Shown here piece after piece: positions 15,932-23,457 of a stretch of DNA of 27,750 nucleotides; position 1 is the first letter of the stretch, and each line of letters begins with the position of its first letter. The translations under genes were made by a program, and so were the position numbers. The DNA lies in assembly GCA_013154225.1 (NCBI GenBank), contig JAADCW010000050.1, forward strand, positions 1 through 27,750, written 5' to 3'. The notes beneath the pieces are model-generated. The model did no database searches. It had not been told where the DNA came from and saw only the letters and a list, made by a program, of their open reading frames with translations. The stretch comes from Chloroflexota bacterium. GTDB lineage: Bacteria > Chloroflexota > Anaerolineae > Anaerolineales > DRMV01.

Positions 15932-15937
15932 TATAAT
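15932..15937 (+). promoter_or_regulatory. -10 box placed for a leaderless murJ transcript
   Basis: A perfect TATAAT is followed by CGCGGT and then the murJ ATG at 15944, the same six-base distance seen before the gene at 5838. There is no Shine-Dalgarno sequence between them. The -35 region is not convincing. Confidence 0.55.
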
Positions 15938-15943
15938 CGCGGT

Positions 15944-17572
15944 ATGTTAGACGACCACGGTTTTGACGAAGCACCACTGGAAGAAATCGAAGACGCGGCT
16001 ACTGCCACGCCCTCGGCAAATCGCCAGATTGCCCGCGCGGCAGGCGTGGTGATGGCCGCGTTTGTTTTGAGCAACGTGGTCGGGCTGGTGCGGCAGATTT
16101 TGGTATCGCAGGCCTTTGGCACCGGCGCGGCGATTGATGCTTTCAACGCGGCCTCGCGCCTGCCCGATTTGCTCTTCAGCCTGGTGGCTGGCGGTGCGTT
16201 GGGTTCTGCGTTCATCCCCACATTTACCAGTTTTCTGGCCCGCGGAGAGCGGGATCGGGCCTGGCGCTTGGCTTCTTCCATCGCCAATTTGGTGACCCTG
16301 GCTTTGATGGCCACCAGCGTGGTGGCCTGGATTTTCGCGGATCCCATTGTGCGCCATATTTTGGCGCCGGGCTTTAGTCCCGAACAGCAGGCTCTCACCG
16401 CGTCGCTGTTGCGCATTTTGTTGATTTCGCCGTTGATTTTTGGCATCAGCGGCTTGGTCATGGGCATTTTGAACGCGCACCAGCGGTTTTTGCTGGCCGC
16501 GCTGGCGCCCACCATGTATTGGCTGGGGATGATTTTCGGCGTGCTGGTTTGGGCGCCAAAATGGGGTATTTATGGCCTCGCGTGGGGCGCGGTGTTGGGC
16601 GCGGCGCTCCATTTGGGGGTGCAAATTCCAGGGCTCTTGCGTTTGCCTGGCCGGCGTTATGAGTTTACTTTGGGGCTGGGCGATCCCGCGGTGCGGGAAG
16701 TAGGCCGTCTGATGGCGCCCCGGGTGCTGGGCGTGGCCATTGTGCAGTTGAATTTTTGGATCAACGTGGTCTTGGCCTCTTCCCAGCCCAAGGGAAGCCT
16801 GACGGCCATCCAAATTGCCTGGGCAGTGATGACCATGCCCCAGGTGGTCATTGCCCAAGCCATCGCCATTGCGGCTTTGCCGACTTTCTCTGCCCAGGTG
16901 GCGCAAGGGCGACTGGATGCGATGCGGCGTTCCCTGGCGAGCACGTTGCGCGGGGTGGTGTTGCTGGCATTGCCTGCCGCGGTGGGGCTGATTGTGCTGC
17001 GAAAACCCGTGGTGGCGCTCCTGTTCCAGCGGGGAGAGTTCACCGAGCGTTCCACCGAATTGGTGGCCTGGGCTTTGCTGTGGTACACCCTGGGGCTGGT
17101 TTCGCATTCGGTGGTGGAGATTGTTTCGCGCGCATTTTATGCCCTGCACGACACCAAAACGCCTGTGTTGGTGGGAAGTGTGGCCATGAGCCTCAACGTG
17201 GGGCTGAGTTTTGCTTTTGTGGCGCTGTTCCAACGGCTGGGTTGGATGCCCCACGGCGGTTTGGCCTTGGCCAACACCGTGGCTACCACGCTGGAAATGG
17301 CAGGGTTGCTTTATCTGATGCGGCGGCGTTTGGCTGGGCTGGACGGCCATTATGTCTTGCGCGGCATTGCTTACGCAGCCCTGGGCAGCGCGATTATGGG
17401 TGTTGCCGTGGAAGCCACATGGCGAGCGTTGGCCGCGTATCCCCTGGCGGTTTCCGTGACTTTGGCCATTGTGGTGGGCGCAGGCGTGTACGTGGCTGTG
17501 TTATGGTTGCTGCGCACGCCCGAACTGCGGGAAGTGTGGCAGATGGCCCGCGCGCGCTGGCGCCGCGCGTAA
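15944..17572 (+). CDS. murJ: Lipid II flippase MurJ (MviN family)
   Basis: Flips undecaprenyl-linked peptidoglycan precursor across the cytoplasmic membrane. The 542-residue protein is almost wholly hydrophobic, with some 13-14 membrane segments as in the family. The conserved N-terminal block is clear: SNVVGLVRQILVSQAFGTG, then AFNAASRLPDLLFSLVAGGALGSAFIP split over residues 60-90. LFQRGEFT and SRAFYALHDTKTPV further on are also typical MurJ motifs. The first 25 residues are an acidic extension (DDHGFDEAPLEEIEDAA). The start at 15944 is preferred over 15893 because the -10 box lies between them. The related acyltransferase gene follows on the same strand after 76 bases. Confidence 0.94.
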   Translation: MLDDHGFDEAPLEEIEDAATATPSANRQIARAAGVVMAAFVLSNVVGLVRQILVSQAFGTGAAIDAFNAASRLPDLLFSLVAGGALGSAFIPTFTSFLARGERDRAWRLASSIANLVTLALMATSVVAWIFADPIVRHILAPGFSPEQQALTASLLRILLISPLIFGISGLVMGILNAHQRFLLAALAPTMYWLGMIFGVLVWAPKWGIYGLAWGAVLGAALHLGVQIPGLLRLPGRRYEFTLGLGDPAVREVGRLMAPRVLGVAIVQLNFWINVVLASSQPKGSLTAIQIAWAVMTMPQVVIAQAIAIAALPTFSAQVAQGRLDAMRRSLASTLRGVVLLALPAAVGLIVLRKPVVALLFQRGEFTERSTELVAWALLWYTLGLVSHSVVEIVSRAFYALHDTKTPVLVGSVAMSLNVGLSFAFVALFQRLGWMPHGGLALANTVATTLEMAGLLYLMRRRLAGLDGHYVLRGIAYAALGSAIMGVAVEATWRALAAYPLAVSVTLAIVVGAGVYVAVLWLLRTPELREVWQMARARWRRA

Positions 17573-17648
17573 CTTTTGCCGCGCTTACGGGTTGGTTTTT
17601 GCGCACGGCATTGTGATGGCTGTGAATCTTTGCGGAGGCGAGGTGCCG

Positions 17649-18305
17649 ATGACCGAGACCAAAACGCCCTGGTGGCAACGCTTGGGGAAGTGGGCGCTCA
17701 AGGTGAGCGGCTGGAAGTTGATTGACAACCGTCCCCCAGAACAGAAGTATTTGGTGATTGGGGCTTTTCACACCACCAATTGGGATCTCCCCCTGGCATT
17801 GGCTCTGCTGAGTGCGCTGGGCATTCGCCCACGATGGATAGGGAAAGACAGCCTTTTCCGCGGCCCGTGGGGGCCTTTAATGCGCTGGCTGGGCGGCATC
17901 CCGGTCAAGCGGGGGGCGCGGCTAAACTTTGTCCAGCAGATGGCCCAGCGCATCAAAGAGGCTGAGGGCGACTTTGTCGTGGTCATTGCGCCCGAAGGTA
18001 CGCGCAAGGCCACTGACCATTGGAAAACGGGTTTTTATTACATTGCATTGGAAGCGGGGGTGCCCATTGCCTTTGGTTTTGGCGATTACCCCAGCAAAAC
18101 GTGCGGCATTGGCGATTATCTCTATCCCACCGGCGATACAGAAGCCGATTTGGAGAAAATTCGGGCTTTTTATGCGAATGTGCGGGGCAAGCATCCGCAA
18201 AACCACGGCACGATCCGCTTCAAGCCGCGCAAGCCTCAGCCCTTGTCGGATGATGGAGCGAGCGAGGCGGTCAAATCAGATGCCGCCCCCCGTCAAGATG
18301 GATGA
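17649..18305 (+). CDS. PlsC-like (lyso)phospholipid acyltransferase
   Basis: A 218-residue glycerolipid acyltransferase-fold protein. The catalytic HX4D motif is HTTNWD (about residues 37-42), followed by a GIPVKRG block and the APEGTRK motif that binds the glycerol-phosphate. This short form lacks membrane segments apart from amphipathic stretches and is typical of 1-acylglycerol-3-phosphate acyltransferase relatives; the true acceptor is unknown. ATG at 17649 is chosen for the GGAGGCGAGG sequence just upstream. The last 12 codons or so run into the 3' end of the convergent SDR gene (35-bp overlap) and read a low-information tail, SEAVKSDAAPRQDG, perhaps gained by loss of an earlier stop. 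Confidence 0.88.
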   Translation: MTETKTPWWQRLGKWALKVSGWKLIDNRPPEQKYLVIGAFHTTNWDLPLALALLSALGIRPRWIGKDSLFRGPWGPLMRWLGGIPVKRGARLNFVQQMAQRIKEAEGDFVVVIAPEGTRKATDHWKTGFYYIALEAGVPIAFGFGDYPSKTCGIGDYLYPTGDTEADLEKIRAFYANVRGKHPQNHGTIRFKPRKPQPLSDDGASEAVKSDAAPRQDG

Positions 18306-19017
18306 TCTCGCCGGTGATGTAGGCTGGCCCGGCCAGCAGGAAGCGGAGCACTTCGCCCACCTCTTCGGGCGTGGCCCAGCGGGAAATGGGGGTGGCGTGG
18401 AGTACTTTGGGTGCGGGTTGTCCATCGGCTGGAGGAAGCACCGCGCCCAGTGCGATGCCGTTGACGGTGATGCGGGGGGCAAAGGCCACAGCCAGAGATT
18501 GGGTGAGCGCGGCTAAGCCGGCTTTGCTCACGGTGTAGGGCAAATGGTCGGCGCCGGGGCGCAGGGCGCGCCAATCCAGAATGTTGACGATGCGTCCGTG
18601 TTGCTCAGGGGGCAGGCGCCGCGCAAAGGCTTGGGAAAGTAAAAAGGGGGCTGTGAGGTTGAGCCGCAGATGGCGTTCCCAGGCCGCGAGGTCGGTTGTT
18701 TCCCAGGTGAGGTTTTCAAAAATGGCCGCGTTGTTGACCAGCGCATACAGCGCGCCGGCCTTTTCCCAGGCGCGGGCAATGAGGGTTTGCGCGGCTTTGG
18801 CATCGGTGAGGTCGGCTTGAAGGAGGTGCACCCGTGCACCCAGAGCGCGTAGTTCCTCGGCGGTTTGTTGCGCGGCTTCTGCCGCGTGGGCATAGTGGAG
18901 CGCCACATCGCCGCCGGCCTGCGCCACAGCCAGGGCCAGCATTTTGCCCACCCGGTGCGCCGCACCAGTGATGAGCACGGTTTTGCCGTGAAGGGGTTGG
19001 GAAGATGGTGAGGTCAT
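18271..19017 (-). CDS. SDR-family oxidoreductase, pteridine reductase (FolM)-like
   Basis: A 248-residue short-chain dehydrogenase. The nucleotide-binding motif is TGAAHRVGK (TGxxxRxG, the form common in pteridine reductases and suiting NADPH), LVNNAAIF is the NNAG equivalent, and YTVSK holds the catalytic Tyr and Lys. It ends LDGGRHLI, the usual SDR ending, which shows that its stop at 18271 is genuine. Pteridine reductase members reduce dihydropterins or dihydrofolate; this is a family guess rather than a proven substrate. It lies 75 bases after the methylmalonyl-CoA mutase gene, but a terminator separates them, so it probably has its own promoter. Its ribosome-binding site is weak (CAGG). 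Confidence 0.87.
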   Translation of the reverse strand: MTSPSSQPLHGKTVLITGAAHRVGKMLALAVAQAGGDVALHYAHAAEAAQQTAEELRALGARVHLLQADLTDAKAAQTLIARAWEKAGALYALVNNAAIFENLTWETTDLAAWERHLRLNLTAPFLLSQAFARRLPPEQHGRIVNILDWRALRPGADHLPYTVSKAGLAALTQSLAVAFAPRITVNGIALGAVLPPADGQPAPKVLHATPISRWATPEEVGEVLRFLLAGPAYITGEIIHLDGGRHLI

Positions 19018-19050
19018 GGGATTTGCCTGTTAAATCTGGGACTTAAATCA

Positions 19051-19087
19051 AAAGGCCTGATGGATCAGATAAGCTCATCAGGCCTTT
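19051..19087 (-). terminator. Intrinsic terminator after the mutase gene
   Basis: AAAGGCCTGATG at 19051-19062 pairs perfectly with CATCAGGCCTTT at 19076-19087 across a 13-base loop. On the minus strand it begins six bases after the mutase stop and is followed by TTGATTT. Confidence 0.8.
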
Positions 19088-19092
19088 GTTGC

Positions 19093-20778
19093 TTAAATCC
19101 AGGTGGGTTCTTCGTATGTGCCGAAAACTTCTTTGAGCACGCCCACGATTTCGCCCAGGGTGGCGTAGGCGCGGACGGCGTCCAGAATGTAAGGCATGAG
19201 GTTCTCTGTGCCCTGGGCCGCAATGCGCAGGCGGTCCAGGGTTTGGCCTACGCGGCCTTTGTCGCGGGTGGCACGTACTTGATTGAGGCGTTCCACCTGC
19301 CGTTTGTAGCCCGCGGGGTCCATTTGCAAAATGGGCACTTCGTAGGGTTTGTTGTCGTTGTAGATGTTCACGCCCACAATGTGGCGGCGACCTTCGTCAA
19401 TTTCCTGTTGATAGCGGTAGGCAGCTTCGGAGATTTCTTTTTGGAAGAAGCCTTTTTCAATGGCCGGGAGCACGCCGCCCAGTTCCTCAATGCGGCGGAA
19501 GTAGTCGTAGGCTTGCTTTTCCAGGCGGTCGGTCATGGCTTCCACAAAGAACGAGCCGCCCAAGGGGTCAATGGTGTTGGTAACGCCGCTTTCCTCGGCA
19601 ATGATCTGCTGGGTGCGCAGGGCAATGGTCACGGCCTTTTCGGAAGGCAGAGCCAGGGCTTCGTCCAGGCTGTTGGTGTGCAGCGATTGGGTGCCGCCAA
19701 GCACCGCGGCCAGGGCCTGGATGGTGACGCGCACGATGTTGTTTTCGGGCTGTTGTGCGGTGAGGGTGCAGCCTGCTGTTTGGGTGTGGAAGCGCAGAAG
19801 CCAGGAGCGCGGGTTTTTGGCGCCGAAGGTTTCTTTCATCTCGCGCGCCCAAATGCGCCGCGCGGCACGGAATTTGCCGATTTCCTCGAAAAAGTCGTTG
19901 TGGGAATTGAAGAAGAAGGAAAGCCGCGGGGCAAACTGGTCAATTTCCAGCCCGCGGGCCAGGGCCCAGCGGACGTATTCCAGCCCATCCGAAAGGGTGA
20001 AGGCGAGTTCCTGGGCCGCGGTGGAGCCGGCTTCCCGAATGTGATAGCCGCTGATGCTGATGGTGTTCCATTTGGGCAGATACTTGGACCCGTATTCAAT
20101 GGTGTCGGTGACCAGCCGCATGGAGGGCTCAGGCGGGAAGATGTATTCCTTTTGGGCAATGTATTCTTTGAGGATGTCGTTTTGGATGGTGCCGCGCAGT
20201 TCGTCGGGGCGGAAGCCCTGCTTTTCGGCCGCGGCAATATACATGGCCCAGATGATGGCCGCGGGCGCGTTGATGGTCATGCTGGTGGAGACTTTGCCCA
20301 TGGGAATGCCCTCAAAGAGCACTTCCATATCTTTGAGGGAGGAAATTGCGACACCGCATTTGCCAAATTCCCCCAAGGCTTCGGGCGCGTCGGTGTCGTA
20401 GCCCATCAAGGTGGGGAGGTCAAAGGCCACCGAAAGCCCGGTTTGGCCTTGTTCCAGCAGATATTTGAAGCGCTGGTTGGTTTCTTCGGCTGTGCCAAAG
20501 CCCGCGAACATCCGCATGGTCCAGACTTTGCCGCGATACATGGTGGCGTGGATGCCGCGGGTGAAGGGGTATTCCCCTGGCATCCCCAGGTCGCGGTGGT
20601 AGTCCAGGTCGGCGACGTCATCAGGGGTGTAGAGGCGTTCGACGGGTTCAGAGGAGGCTGTGACGAATTCCTCTTGCCGTTCAGGGAACCGTTCCAGCGT
20701 GCGCTTGAGCGTTGTTTCTTCCCATTCTTTCTTGCGCTGTCGGATTTCCTCGATTTGCTTGGGGTCATACATGGACAT
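19093..20778 (-). CDS. mcmA1: Methylmalonyl-CoA mutase, large (substrate-binding) subunit
   Basis: Interconverts (R)-methylmalonyl-CoA and succinyl-CoA with adenosylcobalamin, linking propionate to the TCA cycle. The 561 residues cover only the TIM-barrel catalytic domain and lack the C-terminal cobalamin-binding domain, so it belongs to the split type whose B12 subunit is encoded separately; that subunit is not in this window. Family motifs include TMRMFAGFGTAEETN, GTIQNDILKEY, ISGYHIREAGSTAAQELAF, the PRLSFFFNSHNDFFEEIGKF region and FHTQTAG. The start is placed at 20778 with GAGGAG 10 bases upstream; the longer TTG start at 20796 lies inside that site. It is followed by its own terminator. 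A relative such as isobutyryl-CoA mutase large subunit is not excluded. Confidence 0.93.
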   Translation of the reverse strand: MSMYDPKQIEEIRQRKKEWEETTLKRTLERFPERQEEFVTASSEPVERLYTPDDVADLDYHRDLGMPGEYPFTRGIHATMYRGKVWTMRMFAGFGTAEETNQRFKYLLEQGQTGLSVAFDLPTLMGYDTDAPEALGEFGKCGVAISSLKDMEVLFEGIPMGKVSTSMTINAPAAIIWAMYIAAAEKQGFRPDELRGTIQNDILKEYIAQKEYIFPPEPSMRLVTDTIEYGSKYLPKWNTISISGYHIREAGSTAAQELAFTLSDGLEYVRWALARGLEIDQFAPRLSFFFNSHNDFFEEIGKFRAARRIWAREMKETFGAKNPRSWLLRFHTQTAGCTLTAQQPENNIVRVTIQALAAVLGGTQSLHTNSLDEALALPSEKAVTIALRTQQIIAEESGVTNTIDPLGGSFFVEAMTDRLEKQAYDYFRRIEELGGVLPAIEKGFFQKEISEAAYRYQQEIDEGRRHIVGVNIYNDNKPYEVPILQMDPAGYKRQVERLNQVRATRDKGRVGQTLDRLRIAAQGTENLMPYILDAVRAYATLGEIVGVLKEVFGTYEEPTWI

Positions 20779-20930
20779 GGTTGTGCCGCTCCTCAAGGCT
20801 TGTGGATTTGCGGTGCTTTGGGGAAGTGCGGAAAAATGCCGTCGTTGCGGGTGTGGCGGAGGCGTGGGCTTCCTGGGCGGACGCGACGTGGGTTGCGCGT
20901 GCCGCCTTTCGGCGTCGCCCCCGTTAGGCG

Positions 20931-20952
20931 TTGCCGCAACGCAGGCTACTTA
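20931..20952. repeat. Left 22-bp direct repeat of a composite element
   Basis: TTGCCGCAACGCAGG followed by CTACTTA. It matches 21096-21117 with one difference (C to T) and brackets two palindromes. Confidence 0.85.
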
Positions 20953-20953
20953 A

Positions 20954-21025
20954 CCTGAATTGCGGATAGGCCTTACAGGGCGTCGCACTGAGCGGAGCGA
21001 CCAATGGGAGCGCAGTCGAAGCGCC
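20954..21025. repeat. Dispersed intergenic repeat copy
   Basis: Starts CCTGAATTGCGGATAGGCCT and ends GGGAGCGCAGTCGAAGCGCC. It resembles the copy at 7420-7480 and holds the GAGCGGA and AGTCGA cores of the palindrome family, though its inner stem is degraded. Confidence 0.75.
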
Positions 21026-21042
21026 AAAAGGTGCTTTTTTCT

Positions 21043-21082
21043 GCGTTTCGACTACGATTGCTTCGCAATCTCCGCTCAACGC
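21043..21082 (-). repeat. Two-stem palindrome, family copy with different stems
   Basis: Read on the minus strand: outer stem GCGTT/AACGC, left core GAGCGGA, inner stem GATTGC-GAA-GCAATC, right core GTAGTCGA. The cores match 15766-15807 while both stems differ and still pair. Confidence 0.85.
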
Positions 21083-21095
21083 GATGGTTTTTCCT

Positions 21096-21117
21096 TTGCC
21101 GCAACGCAGGTTACTTA
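21096..21117. repeat. Right 22-bp direct repeat of a composite element
   Basis: TTGCCGCAACGCAGG followed by TTACTTA. Partner of 20931-20952, 165 bases away. Confidence 0.85.
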
Positions 21118-21132
21118 GAGTATAGCATAAGG

Positions 21133-23280
21133 TCAGCGCAAGTTTTCCGGTTTTCGGGCGTAAAGGCGTTCGTCGGCCAGTTGGATGAGCGTTTGGATGT
21201 CGGTGGCGTCTTCGGGGTAGGCCGCCACGCCGTAGGTGATGTGGATGTGCAGGCCTGCGGGAAGTATGTCGTCAAAGCGTTCTTCGGCAAAGCGGGCTTC
21301 CAGTTTGTGCATGACGCACAGTGCACGTTCTTTGTCGGTTTCAGGCAGGATGAGAAGAAATTCGTCGCCCCCATAACGGCCGACGAAATCGGTTTCGCGA
21401 GTGCTCTTTTGGAGCACAGAGGCCACAGCCTTGAGGGTGAGGTCGCCCATGGGGTGGCCGTATTGGTCGTTGATGGCTTTGAAGTTGTCAATGTCAATCA
21501 TGGCCACCGCGAAGGGGTGGTTGTAGCGCCGCGAGCGTTTCCATTCTTTCTCCAGAGCCTCATCCAGCGCCCGCCGATTGGGAAGGCCGGTCAGCGCGTC
21601 GGTGCGGGCTTCGGTGCGCATGAGTTCGTAGAGGTACGCGTTGTAGAGCACCGTGCCGGCGCGCGCGGCAAAGAGTTGGGCCACGGCAATTTCTTTGCTG
21701 CATAGCACCCGCGCGTGGTCCCAATAGAGCATGAGGATGCCCATTGGCCCCCTGGGCGCAGGCACCAGGAACGCGGCCAGGGAGCGGATGTTTTCTTCCA
21801 GCAGGGCTTCGCGCAAGGGTTGGGGTAGGGAGGCTTCGGAGGCCTGGATGTCGGGAATTTGCATCATGGGCTCGCCAAACGCCAAAAGGGTGTTGAAGAC
21901 CTCGGTTTGGTGGTCCAACAACACCTGGGTGTGTTCGGGGCTGAGCCCGCGTGCGTAGAGGCAGTCGAGCATGGTGGTGCGGGTGTTGCCGTAGTAGCTG
22001 AGCAGAGCGCCGCCGCTGGCTTTGAGCAGGCGGGTCGCGCCGTCCACGATGGCCACGGCCAGGGTGCGGGTTTGCAGGGTTTGGGTAATGCCGGTGATGT
22101 CGTCGGCCAATTCCTGGAGGAGTTCCAGGTGATGGCGCATGCTTTGGCTGTTGAAGGCCCGGGAGAGCAGGATGGACGTGGTATGCGCGGCTTGGGCCGC
22201 CCACTGCATTTCGTCGTCGCCCAGGCGGAGGGGACGGTCGTAAGCCAGGATGACCAACCCCTGCAGGCTGTCGTCGGCGGGTTCCCGCAGGGGAAGGAGC
22301 AAGGCCGCGCGGTGGCGCTGGAAGTGCTGTTTGAGGTCTTTGGGCAGGAGGGGGGATTCCTGGATGTCTTCAATGAAAAGCGGATCTTCGCGCTGGCGGA
22401 GCAAGGCCCACAGCGCGGGTTGGGTATCCAGCGATTGCCGCCCTGAGCGCAGAAACCACTCAATGCTTTCGTGGTGGTTGCCGACTGCGGCCACGGGGTC
22501 TAAGGCAGGTTCGTGGTCACGCCAGTAGAGAATGTAAACCCCGTCGGCGCCTAAAATGCCCTGCAGGTGTCGGGCGGTTTCCTGCACGACTTTTTGGGCG
22601 TCGTCTTGGATGGTGATGTGGTTGAGTTCGTTGAGGCGGTGGAAGAAGATGCGCTGGCGCTCCGCGCGTTCCCATAGGGTGCGCAACTGCCGGGTTTGAT
22701 GCATGAGTAGGGCTGCGGTGATGTATAGGATGCCGTCCAGCGCGATGATGAAGAAAAGGATATTGTGAAAACTGTAAGGTTGAGTGGAAATGACGTACCA
22801 AGGTTCCCAGAGATGGGTACCATAGCCCAAAAATAAAATACTTAGAAGAATGGCTGCCAAAGTGGTCAGACCAAACACAACAATGGGGCGGCTAAAGACT
22901 AAAGCCAGCCCCGCGACATAGGTTACCAATAAACAAACACCGACGCTGTGCATTCCACCCGTAAAATGAATGGCTACCAAAATGATAATCAAATCAGAAA
23001 GCACATGGAAGCAATGCCAAAGTAATAAAGGGCGGACGTTTTGGCGTTGGTGAGGTTGGTGTTCGTGATAGCGACGATAAAGAAAGCACGAAACGGTATT
23101 GGTGGCTACTGCCAGGGTGAGGGCTCCTGCATAAAGCCACCAATACCGCTGTACATGCAGTCCGGCCAGCCAGGCAACCCCCCAGACAAAAATGGAAAAG
23201 ATAAAAATAAACCAACGGACTTTACAGAGGGTCTCGGCTTGTTTAATGAGGAATTTCTCGTGCAGTAAAGATTGAAACAT
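21133..23280 (-). CDS. Membrane-bound diguanylate cyclase (6TM-GAF-GAF-GGDEF)
   Basis: Predicted to make the second messenger cyclic di-GMP from two GTP at the inner face of the membrane. The 715-residue protein has about six hydrophobic segments in the first 200 residues, two GAF-like sensory regions (about 215-370 and 380-550) and a C-terminal GGDEF domain opening DALTGLPNRRALDEAL. The active-site loop is an intact GGDEF in RYGGDEFLLILPE. Five residues before it is RETD, the RxxD inhibitory site, so product feedback is likely. No EAL domain is present. The ligand sensed is unknown. The N-terminal coding part and upstream DNA are clearly more AT-rich than the neighbours. The ATG lacks a Shine-Dalgarno site and an in-frame stop lies close upstream. 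Confidence 0.93.
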   Translation of the reverse strand: MFQSLLHEKFLIKQAETLCKVRWFIFIFSIFVWGVAWLAGLHVQRYWWLYAGALTLAVATNTVSCFLYRRYHEHQPHQRQNVRPLLLWHCFHVLSDLIIILVAIHFTGGMHSVGVCLLVTYVAGLALVFSRPIVVFGLTTLAAILLSILFLGYGTHLWEPWYVISTQPYSFHNILFFIIALDGILYITAALLMHQTRQLRTLWERAERQRIFFHRLNELNHITIQDDAQKVVQETARHLQGILGADGVYILYWRDHEPALDPVAAVGNHHESIEWFLRSGRQSLDTQPALWALLRQREDPLFIEDIQESPLLPKDLKQHFQRHRAALLLPLREPADDSLQGLVILAYDRPLRLGDDEMQWAAQAAHTTSILLSRAFNSQSMRHHLELLQELADDITGITQTLQTRTLAVAIVDGATRLLKASGGALLSYYGNTRTTMLDCLYARGLSPEHTQVLLDHQTEVFNTLLAFGEPMMQIPDIQASEASLPQPLREALLEENIRSLAAFLVPAPRGPMGILMLYWDHARVLCSKEIAVAQLFAARAGTVLYNAYLYELMRTEARTDALTGLPNRRALDEALEKEWKRSRRYNHPFAVAMIDIDNFKAINDQYGHPMGDLTLKAVASVLQKSTRETDFVGRYGGDEFLLILPETDKERALCVMHKLEARFAEERFDDILPAGLHIHITYGVAAYPEDATDIQTLIQLADERLYARKPENLR

Positions 23281-23324
23281 AGTATAGCATCGAAGAGTCT
23301 ATGGTTTTGAAATTTATTCCCTTT

Positions 23325-23330
23325 TATATA
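23325..23330 (-). promoter_or_regulatory. Possible extended -10 box of the diguanylate cyclase gene
   Basis: Minus strand reads TGGTATATA about 45 bases before the ATG. A second candidate, TGCTATACT at 23281-23289, touches the ATG and would start transcription inside the gene, so it is less likely. No -35 box is clear. Confidence 0.4.
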
Positions 23331-23457
23331 CCACACTTTAGAGGCATTTTCAAAAATTGAATTTATTGTAATAAGAACAGTACCCTAAAGATAACAATGA
23401 CTTAACTTGTAAGGTATGATGAGGCATCATCCCATGAGCGTGGCAAGAAAAGGGGCG

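Larger units (their letters stand above)
15404..15943. other. Divergent intergenic region filled with tandem repeats
   Basis: This 540-base region separates the dnaB operon (minus) from murJ (plus). It contains the operon leader and promoter near 15442, a CCTGAATTGCGG boundary motif at 15448-15459, three 24-bp repeats, five 44-bp repeats, about 80 bases of AT-richer unique sequence, and the murJ promoter. The open frames across the repeats on both strands give low-complexity peptides such as ALSNVEAP repeats and are not counted as genes. Confidence 0.85.
20779..21132. other. Intergenic region upstream of the mutase, rich in repeats
   Basis: The first 150 bases (20779-20930) are GC-rich and hold the mutase ribosome-binding site; I see no gene and no recognisable cobalamin riboswitch there. 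From 20931 to 21117 lies a composite of two family palindromes bracketed by 22-bp direct repeats. A TGCTATACT sequence on the minus strand at 21119-21127 could be an extended -10 for the mutase with a long leader. Confidence 0.6.

Noticed and set aside
19060..20958. A 632-codon open frame antisense to the mutase gene
   Set aside because: Same kind of codon-bias shadow; no motif, and it runs through the mutase terminator hairpin.
20779..21132. Cobalamin riboswitch before the B12-dependent mutase
   Set aside because: No B12-box-like sequence or matching helices could be found on the minus strand; the region is mostly dispersed repeats.
23409..23434. ATGATG-AGG-CATCAT hairpin downstream of the small exported-protein gene as a terminator
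   Set aside because: Only six base pairs and no T-tract on the minus strand.
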